Origin: CAADGN01 sp035443945
GTDB lineage: Bacteria; Planctomycetota; Phycisphaerae; Phycisphaerales; UBA1924
Assembly (NCBI GenBank): GCA_035443945.1
Contig: DAOMNQ010000005.1
Coordinates: 13,153-77,152 of the forward strand
Reading direction: 5' to 3'
DNA: 64,000 nucleotides
The notes below the pieces were generated by a model. That model was given only the letters and a program-made list of their open reading frames with translations, had not been told where the DNA came from and did no database searches. Every line of letters begins with the position of its first letter. Position 1 is the first letter of the stretch. Positions 53,291 to 62,167 of the stretch are shown one piece after another. A program made the translations under genes and the position numbers.

Positions 53291-53767
53291 TCACCCGGCG
53301 AGTTGCTGGCTGTCGGCCTCTTCGAGCAGGGTCTTGACGTCCTCGACGGAGGCGGCCTGGCGGAGGAACCTGCGGAAGGTGTCCTTGCTGAGGTTCTTGA
53401 AGATGACCTCCATGGCCTGGAGGTGCTCCTCGGGGCGGTCGTCGGGGCTGAGGAGGAGGAAGACGGAGTAGACCGGCTGCTTGTCGAGGGCGTTGAAGTC
53501 GACGCCGCGCTGCGAGAGGCCGATGGCGGCGGCCATGCCCGTGATGGACTTGTGCTTGACGTGGGGGACGGCGACGCCCTTGCCGAACCCGGTGGATCCC
53601 TTCTGCTCGCGTTCGAGGATGGCGCGGATGAGGTCGGGCTGAACGCTCGACGGCACGGACCCCGAGGCGACCAGGGCCGCGACGAGTTCGGCGACGACCT
53701 CATCGCGCTCGGAGGAGGCGAGGGAAGGAACGATGGCGCCTTCGACGACGATTTCGGTCAGTTTCAT
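53291..53767 (-). CDS. ptsN: PTS EIIA (fructose/nitrogen-type, PtsN-like)
   Basis: A protein of 158 residues. His69 in FGKGVAVPHVKHK is the phosphorylation site of this EIIA family. The domain is otherwise typical (AAAIGLSQRGVDFNALDKQP, VFLLLSPDDRPEEHLQAM). No EIIB or EIIC domain is fused or adjacent, so it is likely regulatory rather than for sugar uptake. It lies between hpf and HPr on the same strand. ATG 53767 was chosen as the family start. Confidence 0.93.
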   Translation of the reverse strand: MKLTEIVVEGAIVPSLASSERDEVVAELVAALVASGSVPSSVQPDLIRAILEREQKGSTGFGKGVAVPHVKHKSITGMAAAIGLSQRGVDFNALDKQPVYSVFLLLSPDDRPEEHLQAMEVIFKNLSKDTFRRFLRQAASVEDVKTLLEEADSQQLAG

Positions 53768-53815
53768 GCGTGTGGTCCGCGGCGTGGGAGGGGCGATTGG
53801 CGGCATTCGGCGCGC

Positions 53816-54124
53816 TCACCGCTTGCCCATCTTGAGACGCTCCTTGAAGTCCGTGAGTTGCCGCGTCGCCTTGGCGATGACGAGGTCGATCGCGGCGTAG
53901 AGGTCCTCGTCGCGCGCGTGCGAGACGAAGTTGTCGTGCTTCTCGACGTCCACGACGAGTTCGGCGTCGAACTCCGCGTGGCGGTGGTGGTTCTCGCGCG
54001 AGAGGGTGATCGTCACGCTCTGGGTGCCGTCGAAGTAGCGGGGGAGTCTCGCGCACTTCGTCTCCGCATGGGTGCGGATGGCGTCCGTGACCTCGACTCC
54101 CCGACCCACGACATCGATGCGCAT
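53816..54124 (-). CDS. hpf: Ribosome hibernation promoting factor, short form
   Basis: A protein of 102 residues with the beta-alpha-beta fold of HPF/YfiA: MRIDVVGRGVEVTDAIRTHA, VTITLSRENHHRHAEFDAEL, DEDLYAAIDLVIAKATRQL. It binds ribosomes in stationary phase. The C-terminal dimerisation domain of the long form is missing. ATG 54124 has GAGGAG 6 bases upstream. It leads the hpf-ptsN-HPr group. Confidence 0.93.
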   Translation of the reverse strand: MRIDVVGRGVEVTDAIRTHAETKCARLPRYFDGTQSVTITLSRENHHRHAEFDAELVVDVEKHDNFVSHARDEDLYAAIDLVIAKATRQLTDFKERLKMGKR

Positions 54125-54186
54125 GGCCTCTCCTCGGCGGCTCGTTCCCGGGCGCTCGCGGAACACGGGGGCGAACGCGGGGACCA

Positions 54187-55101
54187 TCATACGCCCGGCG
54201 TGGGCTTGGCCGGGTCGTCGGGCCGATCCCCGGCGGGAGGTTCGGCGGCTGGCTCGGGCAAGGGCGGCGTGTTGCCCTGGTTGCGCGGCCTGACGCCCGG
54301 GGGGAGTTGCGAGTCGGGGATGAGCACGCCCCCGGTGACGAAGAAGCGGATGGCCTCCTCGACCGAGATCGGCAGGTCGATGACCTCCTTCGCCGGGACG
54401 TTGATCGTGAAGCCTGTGAACGGGGTGGGGGTCGAGGGGATGAAGATGGTGATGGCCGGCTCGCCGGTCTGCTCGTGGACGGCGCGGAGGGAACTGCTGG
54501 TCATCAGGCCGACGGTCCAGATGCCCTTGCGGGGGTACTCGACCATGACGACGCGGTTGAAGGCGATCGGCGTGTCGCCCATGATCATCTGGACGACCTG
54601 CTTGACGTGGGGGTAGACCTGCTTGAAGCCCGGGATCCTCGCCAGGAGCGCCTCGAGACGCTCGTACACGCGCCGCCCGAGGTAGCCGCCGAGCAGCAGG
54701 CCCGCGAAGTAGATCAGGATGATGGCGACGACGAGGCCGGAGGCTTCGAGGTACCAGTGATCGTCCCACGCCTCGCGGAACTTCTCGCGACGCATGAGGG
54801 TGCGGACGCGCTCGTCGGACATCTGCGCCATGCCCCGAAACATGCGCACACGCCGGGCCTCGGCGATCTCGTCTTCCGTGACGCGGAACCACGAGGGGAG
54901 GCGGCCGTCGGGGACGATGCGGGGCGTGACCTCGATGATCGCCATGCGCACACCGCGGTTGATCGGCTGCCCGACGTTGTTCATGAGGAAGTTGAACAAC
55001 TGGACCAGGATCCAGAGCGTGAGCGCGGAGGGGAGCAGGATGGCCATCCCGCGCCCGAAGAAGCGTCTGAAATCGCCGGTGAAAGTTCTGCGCTCGCTCA
55101 T
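54187..55101 (-). CDS. DUF502 family membrane protein
   Basis: A protein of 304 residues with two main membrane segments (about residues 17-38 and 126-146). The conserved DUF502 text is visible: GGYLGRRVYERLEALLARIP, then YPHVKQVVQMIMG, VEYPRKGIWTVGLMTS and IFIPSTPTPFTGFTINVPAK. An insertion of about 60 residues after helix 1 (RMAIIEVTPRIVPDG...) is longer than usual, and the C-terminus is Pro-rich. The function of the family is not known. It lies just upstream of hpf. Confidence 0.88.
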   Translation of the reverse strand: MSERRTFTGDFRRFFGRGMAILLPSALTLWILVQLFNFLMNNVGQPINRGVRMAIIEVTPRIVPDGRLPSWFRVTEDEIAEARRVRMFRGMAQMSDERVRTLMRREKFREAWDDHWYLEASGLVVAIILIYFAGLLLGGYLGRRVYERLEALLARIPGFKQVYPHVKQVVQMIMGDTPIAFNRVVMVEYPRKGIWTVGLMTSSSLRAVHEQTGEPAITIFIPSTPTPFTGFTINVPAKEVIDLPISVEEAIRFFVTGGVLIPDSQLPPGVRPRNQGNTPPLPEPAAEPPAGDRPDDPAKPTPGV

Positions 55102-55197
55102 GGCGTGTGGCCCGTGCGGGGAGGGGTGCGGTGCGCGGGTCGCGGCGTGGCGGGCGGCGTTGGCGCGGGTCGTCGCGCGGGCGAGTGGGGCCGGGAA

Positions 55198-55271
55198 TGG
55201 GCCTAACAGGACTCGAACCTGTGACCTCGCCCTTATCAGGGGCGCGCTCTAGCCAGCTGAGCTATAGGCCC
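55198..55271 (-). tRNA. tRNA-Ile (anticodon GAT)
   Basis: 74 bases, CCA not encoded. Acceptor GGGCCTA pairs with TAGGCCC (then discriminator A). The D-arm carries AGCTCAGCTGGCTAGAGC, the anticodon stem-loop GCCCCTGATAAGGGC shows GAT, and the T-arm is GGTTCGAGTCC in an ACAGG-closed stem. All four stems pair. Confidence 0.97.
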
Positions 55272-55459
55272 GCACGTGCCGCGCTCCGGCGGCAGGGTGG
55301 AGAGTATACGGGGGTCCGAAGGAAGTCACCCGCCGTCGCAACCGCCGCACGCGTTCACACGCCCCAGAGCGCATGGATGGGCATGGCCCGGAAGCGGTCA
55401 CGCGGAACAACACTGGGGCTTTCCACCGACATTTCAACCAGTGAATGGCGGATTATCGA

Positions 55460-55503
55460 CCACGCCGTGGTGGATACTCAGCCACGCCGTGGTGGATTCT
55501 CCG
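55460..55503. repeat. 22-bp tandem repeat with palindromic core
   Basis: CCACGCCGTGG, a palindrome with one central base, is followed by TGGATACTCAG and repeats 22 bases later followed by TGGATTCTCC. Two copies lie between tRNA-Ile and the end of the sensor kinase gene. Confidence 0.65.
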
Positions 55504-55527
55504 GCGTTGCGGGGCGGTCCGTTCCTC

Positions 55528-57474
55528 TCATTGCGCCGTCGGCAGGGTGAGGACGAACTCCGCCCCCGGCCCGCGGGTGCGGGCGAGGCGGAGGTCGCCT
55601 CCGGCGGCCCGGGCCAGGCCGCGCGAGAGGGCGAGGCCCAGGCCGAGTCCGGGTTTGGCGGCGTCGGCGTCGCGGGCGGCGCGGACGAAGGGGCTGAAGA
55701 TGCGCCGGCGTTCGGCGCGCGGAACGCCCGGGCCGAAGTCGCGCAGGCGGACCTCGACGCGGCTGTCGCGAAGGCGGGCGCGCAGGAGCAGCCGCCGGTC
55801 GTCGGCCCCGGCGGCGTACTTGCAGGCGTTCTCCACGAGGTTGGTCAGGATGCGCTCGACCGAGGCCCGGTCGGCCCGCAGGCGGGCGCCGTTGAGGTGG
55901 TTGAGGTTCGCCTGGAGCGTCAGCCCGCAGCGGGCGGCGCGCTCGGCGAGGGCGGGGACCATCTCGCCGAGGAGTTCGGCGGCGTCGATGGCGTTCGTTG
56001 CGTCGCAGGCCTGGACGCGACGGCGCGTGCCGAGGCGGGCGTACTCGAGGACGCTCTCGACGATGGCGGCGAGTCGCTGCGACTCGGCCTTGAGCGTGGT
56101 GAGGTAGCCGTGCCGGCGTTCGCCCTCGGGCACCATGCCGTCGGCGAGCATCTGGGAATAGAGGCAGAAGGTCGTCAGCGGCGTGCGCAGTTCGTGGGTG
56201 ACGGCGGAGACGAATCTACCCCGGCGTTCGGAGAGGGCGAGCGAGGCGCGGAGCACCAGCCCGATGGCGACGACGGCCGCGAGCACGGCGATCCAGGAGA
56301 CGACCAGCGTGATGCGGGTGGGCGTGACGAGGGGCGCGCCCGAGGCGACCCACGCGCCGGGCACGAGGCCGGCCGGGATGCCCGCGAGCATGAGGCCCGG
56401 CTCCGGGGGGGGGGCGGAGTCGCCGGCGAGGCGCGCGTCGGGCGAGCCTTCGAGGTCGGGACGGAGTTGGGCGGCGGGCATGAGGTCGGACACCGATCGC
56501 AGGAGCATCGTGCGCAGGGCGGGCCAGTCGATCCAGAAGCCCTGGAGCGTTTCACGCCCCTCGACGCGGACGGCGCGCACGAAGACCAGTTCCGGGCGGG
56601 CGTTGGCGGTGTCGGCGAGCCAGACCGGCATGAGCGGGCCGGTCTCGACGGGGGACGCGGCGAGCGAGTCGAGCGCTTGTACGCCGAGCGCGAGGGCCTC
56701 GTCCGCGGGCCGGGTGGGCGCGGGCATCACGAGGTAGCCGGAGGCGACGGGAGGCCCGGCGGGCGTGCGGTCGGCATCCTCGAACCGCTGCTGCTGGGCC
56801 GCGCCGCGCGCGAACTCGGCGGCCTGCTGGCGGGCCTCGTACTCGGCGTCGGCCTTCGAGAGCGGGGCGGCGTCGATGCGCAGGCGCGTTCCGCCGCCTT
56901 CGCGCGACCTATCCGTGTGGAGTCGCTCGAAGTGCTCGCGTGCGGGCACGAGATCATCGAGGTTGCCCTCGGCCAGTGCGCTGCCGCGCACCATCGCCGT
57001 GAGCGCGAGGAGACGCCGCTCGGCGTCGAGCACCTGCGCCGCGGGCACGTACGCCGCCTCGGCCTGGTCGCGCATGTTCCCCGTCGGCACCTGCGGCGAG
57101 GCGAGCCACCCGTCGTCGGAGACCTCGAAGTGCAGCAGGATCGGCGGGGCGGGGCCGGTCAGCAGCGGCGAGGGCACCAGCACCTCGCCCGGCAGCACTT
57201 CCTCCCACATGCGCGTGTACGCCCGCTCGGCGGGGTAGAACGCTCGGTACTGGAAGTAGGGTCGGGCGGCCTCGGCGGCGATGATCGGCGCGAGCAGCGA
57301 GTCCATGCGCCAGAGCGCGAGCCGGATGACCTCCTGCTGGCGGGCGTGGCGCTGGGCCTCGGCCTCGCGCCGCTCGAGGCCGAGCATCTGCCACGTGACC
57401 CAGCCCAGGCCGTCGATGACGAGCAGGACGCAGACGGCGTAGACGATCCAGGTCAGTCGGCGCGATCCGGTCAC
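55528..57474 (-). CDS. Membrane sensor histidine kinase
   Basis: A protein of 648 residues. One membrane segment near the N-terminus (about residues 8-30) and another near residue 390 frame a large extracytoplasmic domain of about 350 residues. The kinase core has His427 in VTHELRTPLT, N-box NLVENACKY, and G-boxes DFGPGVP and GLGLGLALS. The start GTG 57474 overlaps the response regulator stop by 4 bases. Signal unknown; the long sensor domain looks specific to this lineage. Confidence 0.92.
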   Translation of the reverse strand: MTGSRRLTWIVYAVCVLLVIDGLGWVTWQMLGLERREAEAQRHARQQEVIRLALWRMDSLLAPIIAAEAARPYFQYRAFYPAERAYTRMWEEVLPGEVLVPSPLLTGPAPPILLHFEVSDDGWLASPQVPTGNMRDQAEAAYVPAAQVLDAERRLLALTAMVRGSALAEGNLDDLVPAREHFERLHTDRSREGGGTRLRIDAAPLSKADAEYEARQQAAEFARGAAQQQRFEDADRTPAGPPVASGYLVMPAPTRPADEALALGVQALDSLAASPVETGPLMPVWLADTANARPELVFVRAVRVEGRETLQGFWIDWPALRTMLLRSVSDLMPAAQLRPDLEGSPDARLAGDSAPPPEPGLMLAGIPAGLVPGAWVASGAPLVTPTRITLVVSWIAVLAAVVAIGLVLRASLALSERRGRFVSAVTHELRTPLTTFCLYSQMLADGMVPEGERRHGYLTTLKAESQRLAAIVESVLEYARLGTRRRVQACDATNAIDAAELLGEMVPALAERAARCGLTLQANLNHLNGARLRADRASVERILTNLVENACKYAAGADDRRLLLRARLRDSRVEVRLRDFGPGVPRAERRRIFSPFVRAARDADAAKPGLGLGLALSRGLARAAGGDLRLARTRGPGAEFVLTLPTAQ

Positions 57475-58190
57475 GGCGAGGCCTCTGCCCCCTCGGGCAC
57501 CGCGGCGAGCATGTAGCCCCGCCCGCGCACGGTGACGATGAAGCGCGGCTCGGCGGCGTCGTCGCGGAGTTGCTCGCGCAGGCGGGCGACGGCCATGTCC
57601 ACGGTGCGGGTCTGCATGCCGCGCGGGTCGATGCCCCAGACGCGCAGCAGGAGTTCATCGCGGGAGATGGCGCGCCCGCGGTTGTGGGCGAGATAGGCGA
57701 GCAGTTCCGCCTCGCGCTCGGGAAGGACGGCGCGCGTGCCGTCGGCGCGGGTGAGTTCGCGGCGCTCGAAGTCCATGGTGCAGCCGGCGATGCTGAGCGT
57801 GCGCAGCGGCTGCGGGCGTTCCGCGCTGCGTCGCAGCACGGCCTCGACGCGGGCGATGAGTTCGGACGCGCCGAAGGGCTTGACGACGTAGTCGTCCGCG
57901 CCGAGGCGCAGGCCGCGGACCTTGTCCTCCTGCTCGCCGCGGGCGGTGAGAAAGATGACGGGGAGCGCAGGGCGGACGCGGCGGAGGCGTTCCAGAACGG
58001 TCATGCCGTCGAGGCCGGGCATGAGGACGTCGAGGAGGACGAGATCGACGGCCGCGCTGCTGGCGGTTTCGAGGCCGGACACGCCCTCGGCGGCCTCGAG
58101 GACGGCGTAGCCGTGGAAGGCGAGCGCATCGCAGACGCCGCGCCGGATCGCGTCGTCGTCCTCGACCACGAGCACGCGGGCTAAGGGCAT
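57471..58190 (-). CDS. OmpR-family response regulator
   Basis: A protein of 239 residues. REC domain with Asp54 in VDLVLLDVLMPGLDGM and Lys in DDYVVKPFGASEL, then a winged-helix DNA-binding domain (LAYLAHNRGRAISRDELLLR, TVDMAVARLREQLRDDAAEP). AAGGAGG lies 5 bases before ATG 58190. It forms a two-component system with the kinase gene that overlaps its end. Confidence 0.95.
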   Translation of the reverse strand: MPLARVLVVEDDDAIRRGVCDALAFHGYAVLEAAEGVSGLETASSAAVDLVLLDVLMPGLDGMTVLERLRRVRPALPVIFLTARGEQEDKVRGLRLGADDYVVKPFGASELIARVEAVLRRSAERPQPLRTLSIAGCTMDFERRELTRADGTRAVLPEREAELLAYLAHNRGRAISRDELLLRVWGIDPRGMQTRTVDMAVARLREQLRDDAAEPRFIVTVRGRGYMLAAVPEGAEASP

Positions 58191-58228
58191 GGCGCCTCCT
58201 TCAACAGTGTAGACGGCATCGAAGCGGA

Positions 58229-58440
58229 TTCACCACAGAGGCGCAGAGGGCACAGAGAAGAGACTTGGCCACAGACGGACACAGATGCACACAGATGGGA
58301 ACCGGGATTGTGGGGAGAGAGATGGGTCACTCAGTCGCACTCGTCGGATGATCTTGATCCACCTTTATCAGTGTCAATCTGCGTGCATCTGTGGCTGATT
58401 CCTGCTTTCCCTCTGTGATCTCTGCGCCTCTGTGGTGAAC
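58229..58440. repeat. Nested inverted repeat of the CACAGAGG family
   Basis: Outer arms: TTCACCACAGAGGCGCAGAG at 58229 and its inverted copy ending at about 58440 (CTCTGCGCCTCTGTGGTGAA). Inner arms: GGCCACAGA...CACAGATGCAC near 58266-58297 and their inverted copy near 58374-58399. It fills the whole space between the response regulator start and the VIT/VWA gene end. Confidence 0.85.
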
Positions 58441-58446
58441 TCTGGC

Positions 58447-60879
58447 TCACGCCGGACCCTTGATGAGCGTGCGCTTGCCGTCGAGGAGGAGGTAGAGGTC
58501 GCCTTGGACGGCGAGGACGCTCTGGCGGCCTTCGCGGGCGAAGCGTTGGGCGAGGTCGAAGTAGGCGTCGGTGCCGAACTCGACGACGACCTCGGCCTCC
58601 TCGTCCTCGTGTTCGAGGATTTCGGCGTCCACCCAGCGCGTGCCGCGCTGGTAGAGCGTGCGGTCCGCGGCCTGCTTGACGGTGGTGAACGATGTCGTCC
58701 TGAGGGCGTCGCCGTCGTCGTAACCAGCGAACATCGTCTGACGGCGGTTGAGCGACTTCTGGTCCACCTGCATGTTGAGGTTGGCGTCCTTCGCTATCGC
58801 TTCACGGCCGGCGCGACCGCTTTGCGCATCCGCCGCGATTCCCTCGCGGAGTCTCGAGTATGCCTCGCTCGTCGGTGCGGGGCGGTTGGCACCGCCGCCT
58901 CCCGCCGATCGCAGCATAAGGCCCAGTTCGATCTCCGGTGCAAAGGCCACACCCGGCGCGCCCGCCCCCGGCTCGACCGCGAGGAACGCAGTGTATTCCG
59001 TCAGGATGCCGTACTCGATCGACAGGCGGATCACCTCGTCGACGAGTTCCTTGATGCGCGGATCGTCCTCGCGGCGCTCGCGCGTGGGCAGGCCCGCGTC
59101 CGCGCCGGACTGGCGGATCTCGTCCAGCAGCACGGCGATGCGCCGGCTCGCCCACAGGCGGGGCACGAAACTGTTCTGCGGGCTGGCCTTGTCCAGGGCG
59201 AAGGTGAACTCGAACGAGCGCGGCTCGCCGGTCGCGTCCGTGCCGCCGAGGACGAACGTGACCGGCTGGTTCGTGAGATGCTGGCCGAGGATGACGAGTT
59301 GGTCGCCGTCGAAGACGTCGGGGAGTTCCGAGGGCATGAGTTGGCGGACGGGTTGCCCCGCGACCTTCGACGGGTCCGCGGCGCGGTATGTGAGCGCGGG
59401 CGAGGCGAGGATCGGGCCGCGCAGACGCCTGAACACCTGCCCCACCTTCACTTCGACGTCCTCCTTCGGCAGCACGAACGTGCTGGTGGCGCGGCTGGCG
59501 CGGGCCAGCGCCGAGAGCAGCGGCGTGTTCACATCGAAGCCGACGCCGAAGGTGAAGATGCGGCGTTTGTGGGTGTTCGCGCCGAGTGCGGCCTCGCGGA
59601 TCGCGCCCTNNNNNNNNNNGTGGCTGCCGCGACCGTCGCCAGCGGTGATCGCCGCGCCCTCGCGCCGCTCGCCCACCGTCGCCAGGCCGTCGGTCAGGAA
59701 GAGGACGATCGGCAGGCAGCCCTCGGTCACGGGCGGGCGCAGGGCGGTGAGCAGGGCGTCGTGGATGTTCGTGCCCCCCATCGCCTGCATCGCGCCGACA
59801 TACTCGCGCGCCCGGGCGATCGTCTCGGCGTTCTTCAGGACCGGCTGCGGGGCGAAGGCCTCGATCGTGTCCGAGTAGTCGATGATGTTGAAGGCCTCGC
59901 CCTCGTCGAGGGCCTCGATGATCATCAGGGCGGCCGCCCTGGCCTGGTCCATCTTCTCGCCGCGCATGCTGCCGGAGCGATCGATGACGACCGTGACCTC
60001 GCGCCGGATGGTGCGGTCCTTGCCGTTCTCGAGCGGCGGGAGCGCGGCGAGCAGCAGGAAATACCCGCCGTCGCCCGCGCCCGCGGCGGTCGCGCCCACG
60101 CGCGGGTCGGGGTAGGCGATGAGCGACGCGCTCGCGCCCCCGGCCTCGGGTCGGGCGAGGAGGTACGAGAGCCTGAACGCGCCCGGCTCGGTCGCGGCCC
60201 GCTCGGGCACCGTGACGCGGATGCGCCCCGGCGAACGCTCGGTCACGATCTCGTGCGTGGGCGAGTAGACCGTGGTGACGGTGCGCTCGGCGCGGATGGT
60301 GACGCCCATCGACCACTTCACGTCGCTGGCTTCGAGGGATTCGCTGCGCGGGAAGACGTAGTCGATGCGCTCGCCGTCGGCGGGGAGGACCTGCTCGTAG
60401 GTGAGGTGCAGGCGCTGGGTGCCGTTGGCGGGCACGGGGAAGACGCTGGTGCGGATCAGGTTGTAGCCGACGAACTCGACAAGTCCGGGGTCGAGCGTGC
60501 GGCGGACGATGTCGTCGTAGATGCGCCGGGCCTCGTCGCGCGGCAGGAGTTTGGCGACGCCCTCGTCGGGCAGGCCCTCGAGGCGGAACTGGCGCACGGC
60601 CGAGCCGTCGGGGACCGGCAGCAGCAGTTGGGCCTCCTGCGGGCGCGGGCCGGGGTTGCTCACGACGATCGTGACGGTCGTGGTGGAGACCTGCTCTCGG
60701 ATGTCGGCCTCGACGCCGACGGAGTCGAGCCGGACGGGGGCGTCCGGGAGCGGCAGGACGACTCGCCGCTGCGGGATGATGACGTTGTGCGGACCTCCGT
60801 CGGCCTGCTGCGCCACGCCGGGGAAGGGGGTCGCGAGGAACATGGCGAGCGCGAGCAGGCCGACGAGGAAACGCTGCAT
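58447..60879 (-). CDS. Secreted VIT/VWA-domain protein (with assembly gap)
   Basis: About 810 residues. Signal peptide (cleavage near FPGVAQ-QADG), a VIT domain (LPLPDAPVRLDSVGVEADIR, then LLPRDEARRIYDDIVRRTLD), a VWA domain with the metal site in VTVVIDRSGSMRGEKMDQ and FLTDGLATVG, and a C-terminal part as in inter-alpha-trypsin-inhibitor heavy-chain-like proteins. A 10-base gap at 59610-59619 falls in the VWA domain. VIT/VWA proteins bind other proteins; bacterial roles are unclear. AAGGAG lies about 6 bases before ATG 60879. Confidence 0.9.
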   Translation of the reverse strand: MQRFLVGLLALAMFLATPFPGVAQQADGGPHNVIIPQRRVVLPLPDAPVRLDSVGVEADIREQVSTTTVTIVVSNPGPRPQEAQLLLPVPDGSAVRQFRLEGLPDEGVAKLLPRDEARRIYDDIVRRTLDPGLVEFVGYNLIRTSVFPVPANGTQRLHLTYEQVLPADGERIDYVFPRSESLEASDVKWSMGVTIRAERTVTTVYSPTHEIVTERSPGRIRVTVPERAATEPGAFRLSYLLARPEAGGASASLIAYPDPRVGATAAGAGDGGYFLLLAALPPLENGKDRTIRREVTVVIDRSGSMRGEKMDQARAAALMIIEALDEGEAFNIIDYSDTIEAFAPQPVLKNAETIARAREYVGAMQAMGGTNIHDALLTALRPPVTEGCLPIVLFLTDGLATVGERREGAAITAGDGRGSHXXXXGAIREAALGANTHKRRIFTFGVGFDVNTPLLSALARASRATSTFVLPKEDVEVKVGQVFRRLRGPILASPALTYRAADPSKVAGQPVRQLMPSELPDVFDGDQLVILGQHLTNQPVTFVLGGTDATGEPRSFEFTFALDKASPQNSFVPRLWASRRIAVLLDEIRQSGADAGLPTRERREDDPRIKELVDEVIRLSIEYGILTEYTAFLAVEPGAGAPGVAFAPEIELGLMLRSAGGGGANRPAPTSEAYSRLREGIAADAQSGRAGREAIAKDANLNMQVDQKSLNRRQTMFAGYDDGDALRTTSFTTVKQAADRTLYQRGTRWVDAEILEHEDEEAEVVVEFGTDAYFDLAQRFAREGRQSVLAVQGDLYLLLDGKRTLIKGPA
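59610..59619. other. Assembly gap (10 N) inside the VIT/VWA gene
   Basis: Ten N interrupt the VWA domain. GATCGCGCCCT before the gap resembles GATCGCCGCGCCCT just after it, so a short repeat may have caused the gap. Confidence 0.99.
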
Positions 60880-61025
60880 GGCTGGCTCCTTCGGTGCGTG
60901 CGGCGGCCGCACGCTCTTCTGTACCATCGGACGGACGCCGGGGGCGCAACCGCTTTGTAACCCCCACGGGCGGGGCGCCAAAAGGGACGCGGGGCGGGCG
61001 TCCCGCACGTCTCTACGATGCTGCG

Positions 61026-61952
61026 ATGGCCGACCTGAACGCCCTCTCCCTGCCGGAGTTGTTCGGCGCGCTCTGCGGCGACCTGGGGCCGCTGGTGCGG
61101 GCGATGCACCGCGAGGACCTGGGGCCGGAGGGCGTGGACCTGACGAGCCTGGCGACGGTAGATGAGGACGCGCGGCTAGAGGCGGTGATCGCGGCCCGCG
61201 AGGGGGGGGTCGTGTGCGGGCTGGCCGCCATCCCGGCCGTGCTGGCGGTGTTCGCACCCGGGGTCCGGTTCGAGGCCGCGGCGCACGACGGCGAGAGCGT
61301 CGAGGGAGGGGCTGCGCTGGCGCGGCTGGAAGGGCCGGCGCGGGAACTGCTCGCGGCCGAGCGGTCGCTGCTGAACCTGATCGGGCGGCTGAGCGGCGTG
61401 GCGACGCGGACGGCCGCGTTCGTGCGGGCGATTGGTGAGGGCGCGCGGGCACGGCTCTACGACACGCGCAAGACGACGCCGGGGCTGCGCGGCCCGGAGA
61501 AGTACGCCGTGCGCTGCGGGGGGGGGGTCTGCCACCGGATCGGGCTGCACGACGCGGTGCTCATCAAGGACAACCATCTTGCCGGGTTGACGGCGCGGCA
61601 GGTGGGCGAGCGGGTGCGCGAGGCCGCCCTGCGGGCGCGGGCGATGCGCGAGGCGGGGCGGACGGTGCGTTTCGTCGAGGTCGAGGTCGATTCACTCGGG
61701 CAGTTGGAGGCGGTGCTGGGCGTCGAGGCAGGACTGGTGGACCTCGTTCTGCTCGACAACATGCCGCCGGCGACGCTGCGCGAGGCTGTGCGGAGGCGCG
61801 ACGCGGCCGGCTCGCGGATCGAACTCGAAGCCTCCGGCGGCGTGACGCTGGAGACCATCCGCGAGATCGCGCTGACGGGCGTCGAGCGGATCAGCACGGG
61901 GTCGATCACGCACCACGCGGTGTGGCTGGACGTGGGGATGGACGCGGCGTGA
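61026..61952 (+). CDS. nadC: Nicotinate-nucleotide pyrophosphorylase (carboxylating)
   Basis: A protein of 308 residues that makes nicotinate mononucleotide from quinolinate and PRPP in NAD synthesis. Typical text: LYDTRKTTPGLRGPEKYAVR, then C-G-G-G-V-C-H-R-I-G-L-H-D-A-V-L-I-K-D-N-H, then VEVEVDSLGQLEAVL and ELEASGGVTLETI. The start at 61026 matches the family. A run of ten G (61518-61527) lies inside the gene and is read in frame. No nadA or nadB is near. Confidence 0.95.
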   Translation: MADLNALSLPELFGALCGDLGPLVRAMHREDLGPEGVDLTSLATVDEDARLEAVIAAREGGVVCGLAAIPAVLAVFAPGVRFEAAAHDGESVEGGAALARLEGPARELLAAERSLLNLIGRLSGVATRTAAFVRAIGEGARARLYDTRKTTPGLRGPEKYAVRCGGGVCHRIGLHDAVLIKDNHLAGLTARQVGERVREAALRARAMREAGRTVRFVEVEVDSLGQLEAVLGVEAGLVDLVLLDNMPPATLREAVRRRDAAGSRIELEASGGVTLETIREIALTGVERISTGSITHHAVWLDVGMDAA

Positions 61953-61984
61953 GGCCGGAGGAGGAGCGGCCGGAGGGGGAAGGG

Positions 61985-62092
61985 GAGTCCTGAGTCCTGA
62001 GTCCTGAGACCTGAGTCCTGAGACCTGAGTCCTGAGACCTGAGTCCTGAGTTCTGAGTCCTGAGACCTGAGTCCTGAGTTCTGAGTCTTGAG
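61985..62092 (+). repeat. 7-bp tandem repeat array (GAGTCCT-like)
   Basis: About 15 units of the heptamer GAGTCCT with variants GAGACCT, GAGTTCT and GAGTCTT run without interruption. They occupy the space between nadC and birA. Confidence 0.9.
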
Positions 62093-62127
62093 GCGCATGT
62101 CGGGGGAGACGGTCGGTGTTCGGAGTG

Positions 62128-62162
62128 TCCACTTTCCACTTTCCACTGTCCATTGTTCACCT
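62128..62162 (+). repeat. 7-bp tandem repeat array (TCCACTT-like)
   Basis: Five units (TCCACTT, TCCACTT, TCCACTG, TCCATTG, TTCACCT) form a second heptamer array directly before the birA start codon at 62168. Confidence 0.8.
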
Positions 62163-62167
62163 TCGCC

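Noticed and set aside
52867..53337. Plus-strand gene antisense to HPr
   Set aside because: It begins in the dispersed hairpin and runs antisense to the clear HPr gene; its composition follows from the opposite strand.
61985..62092. CRISPR array
   Set aside because: The units are 7-bp tandem repeats without spacers and there are no cas genes.
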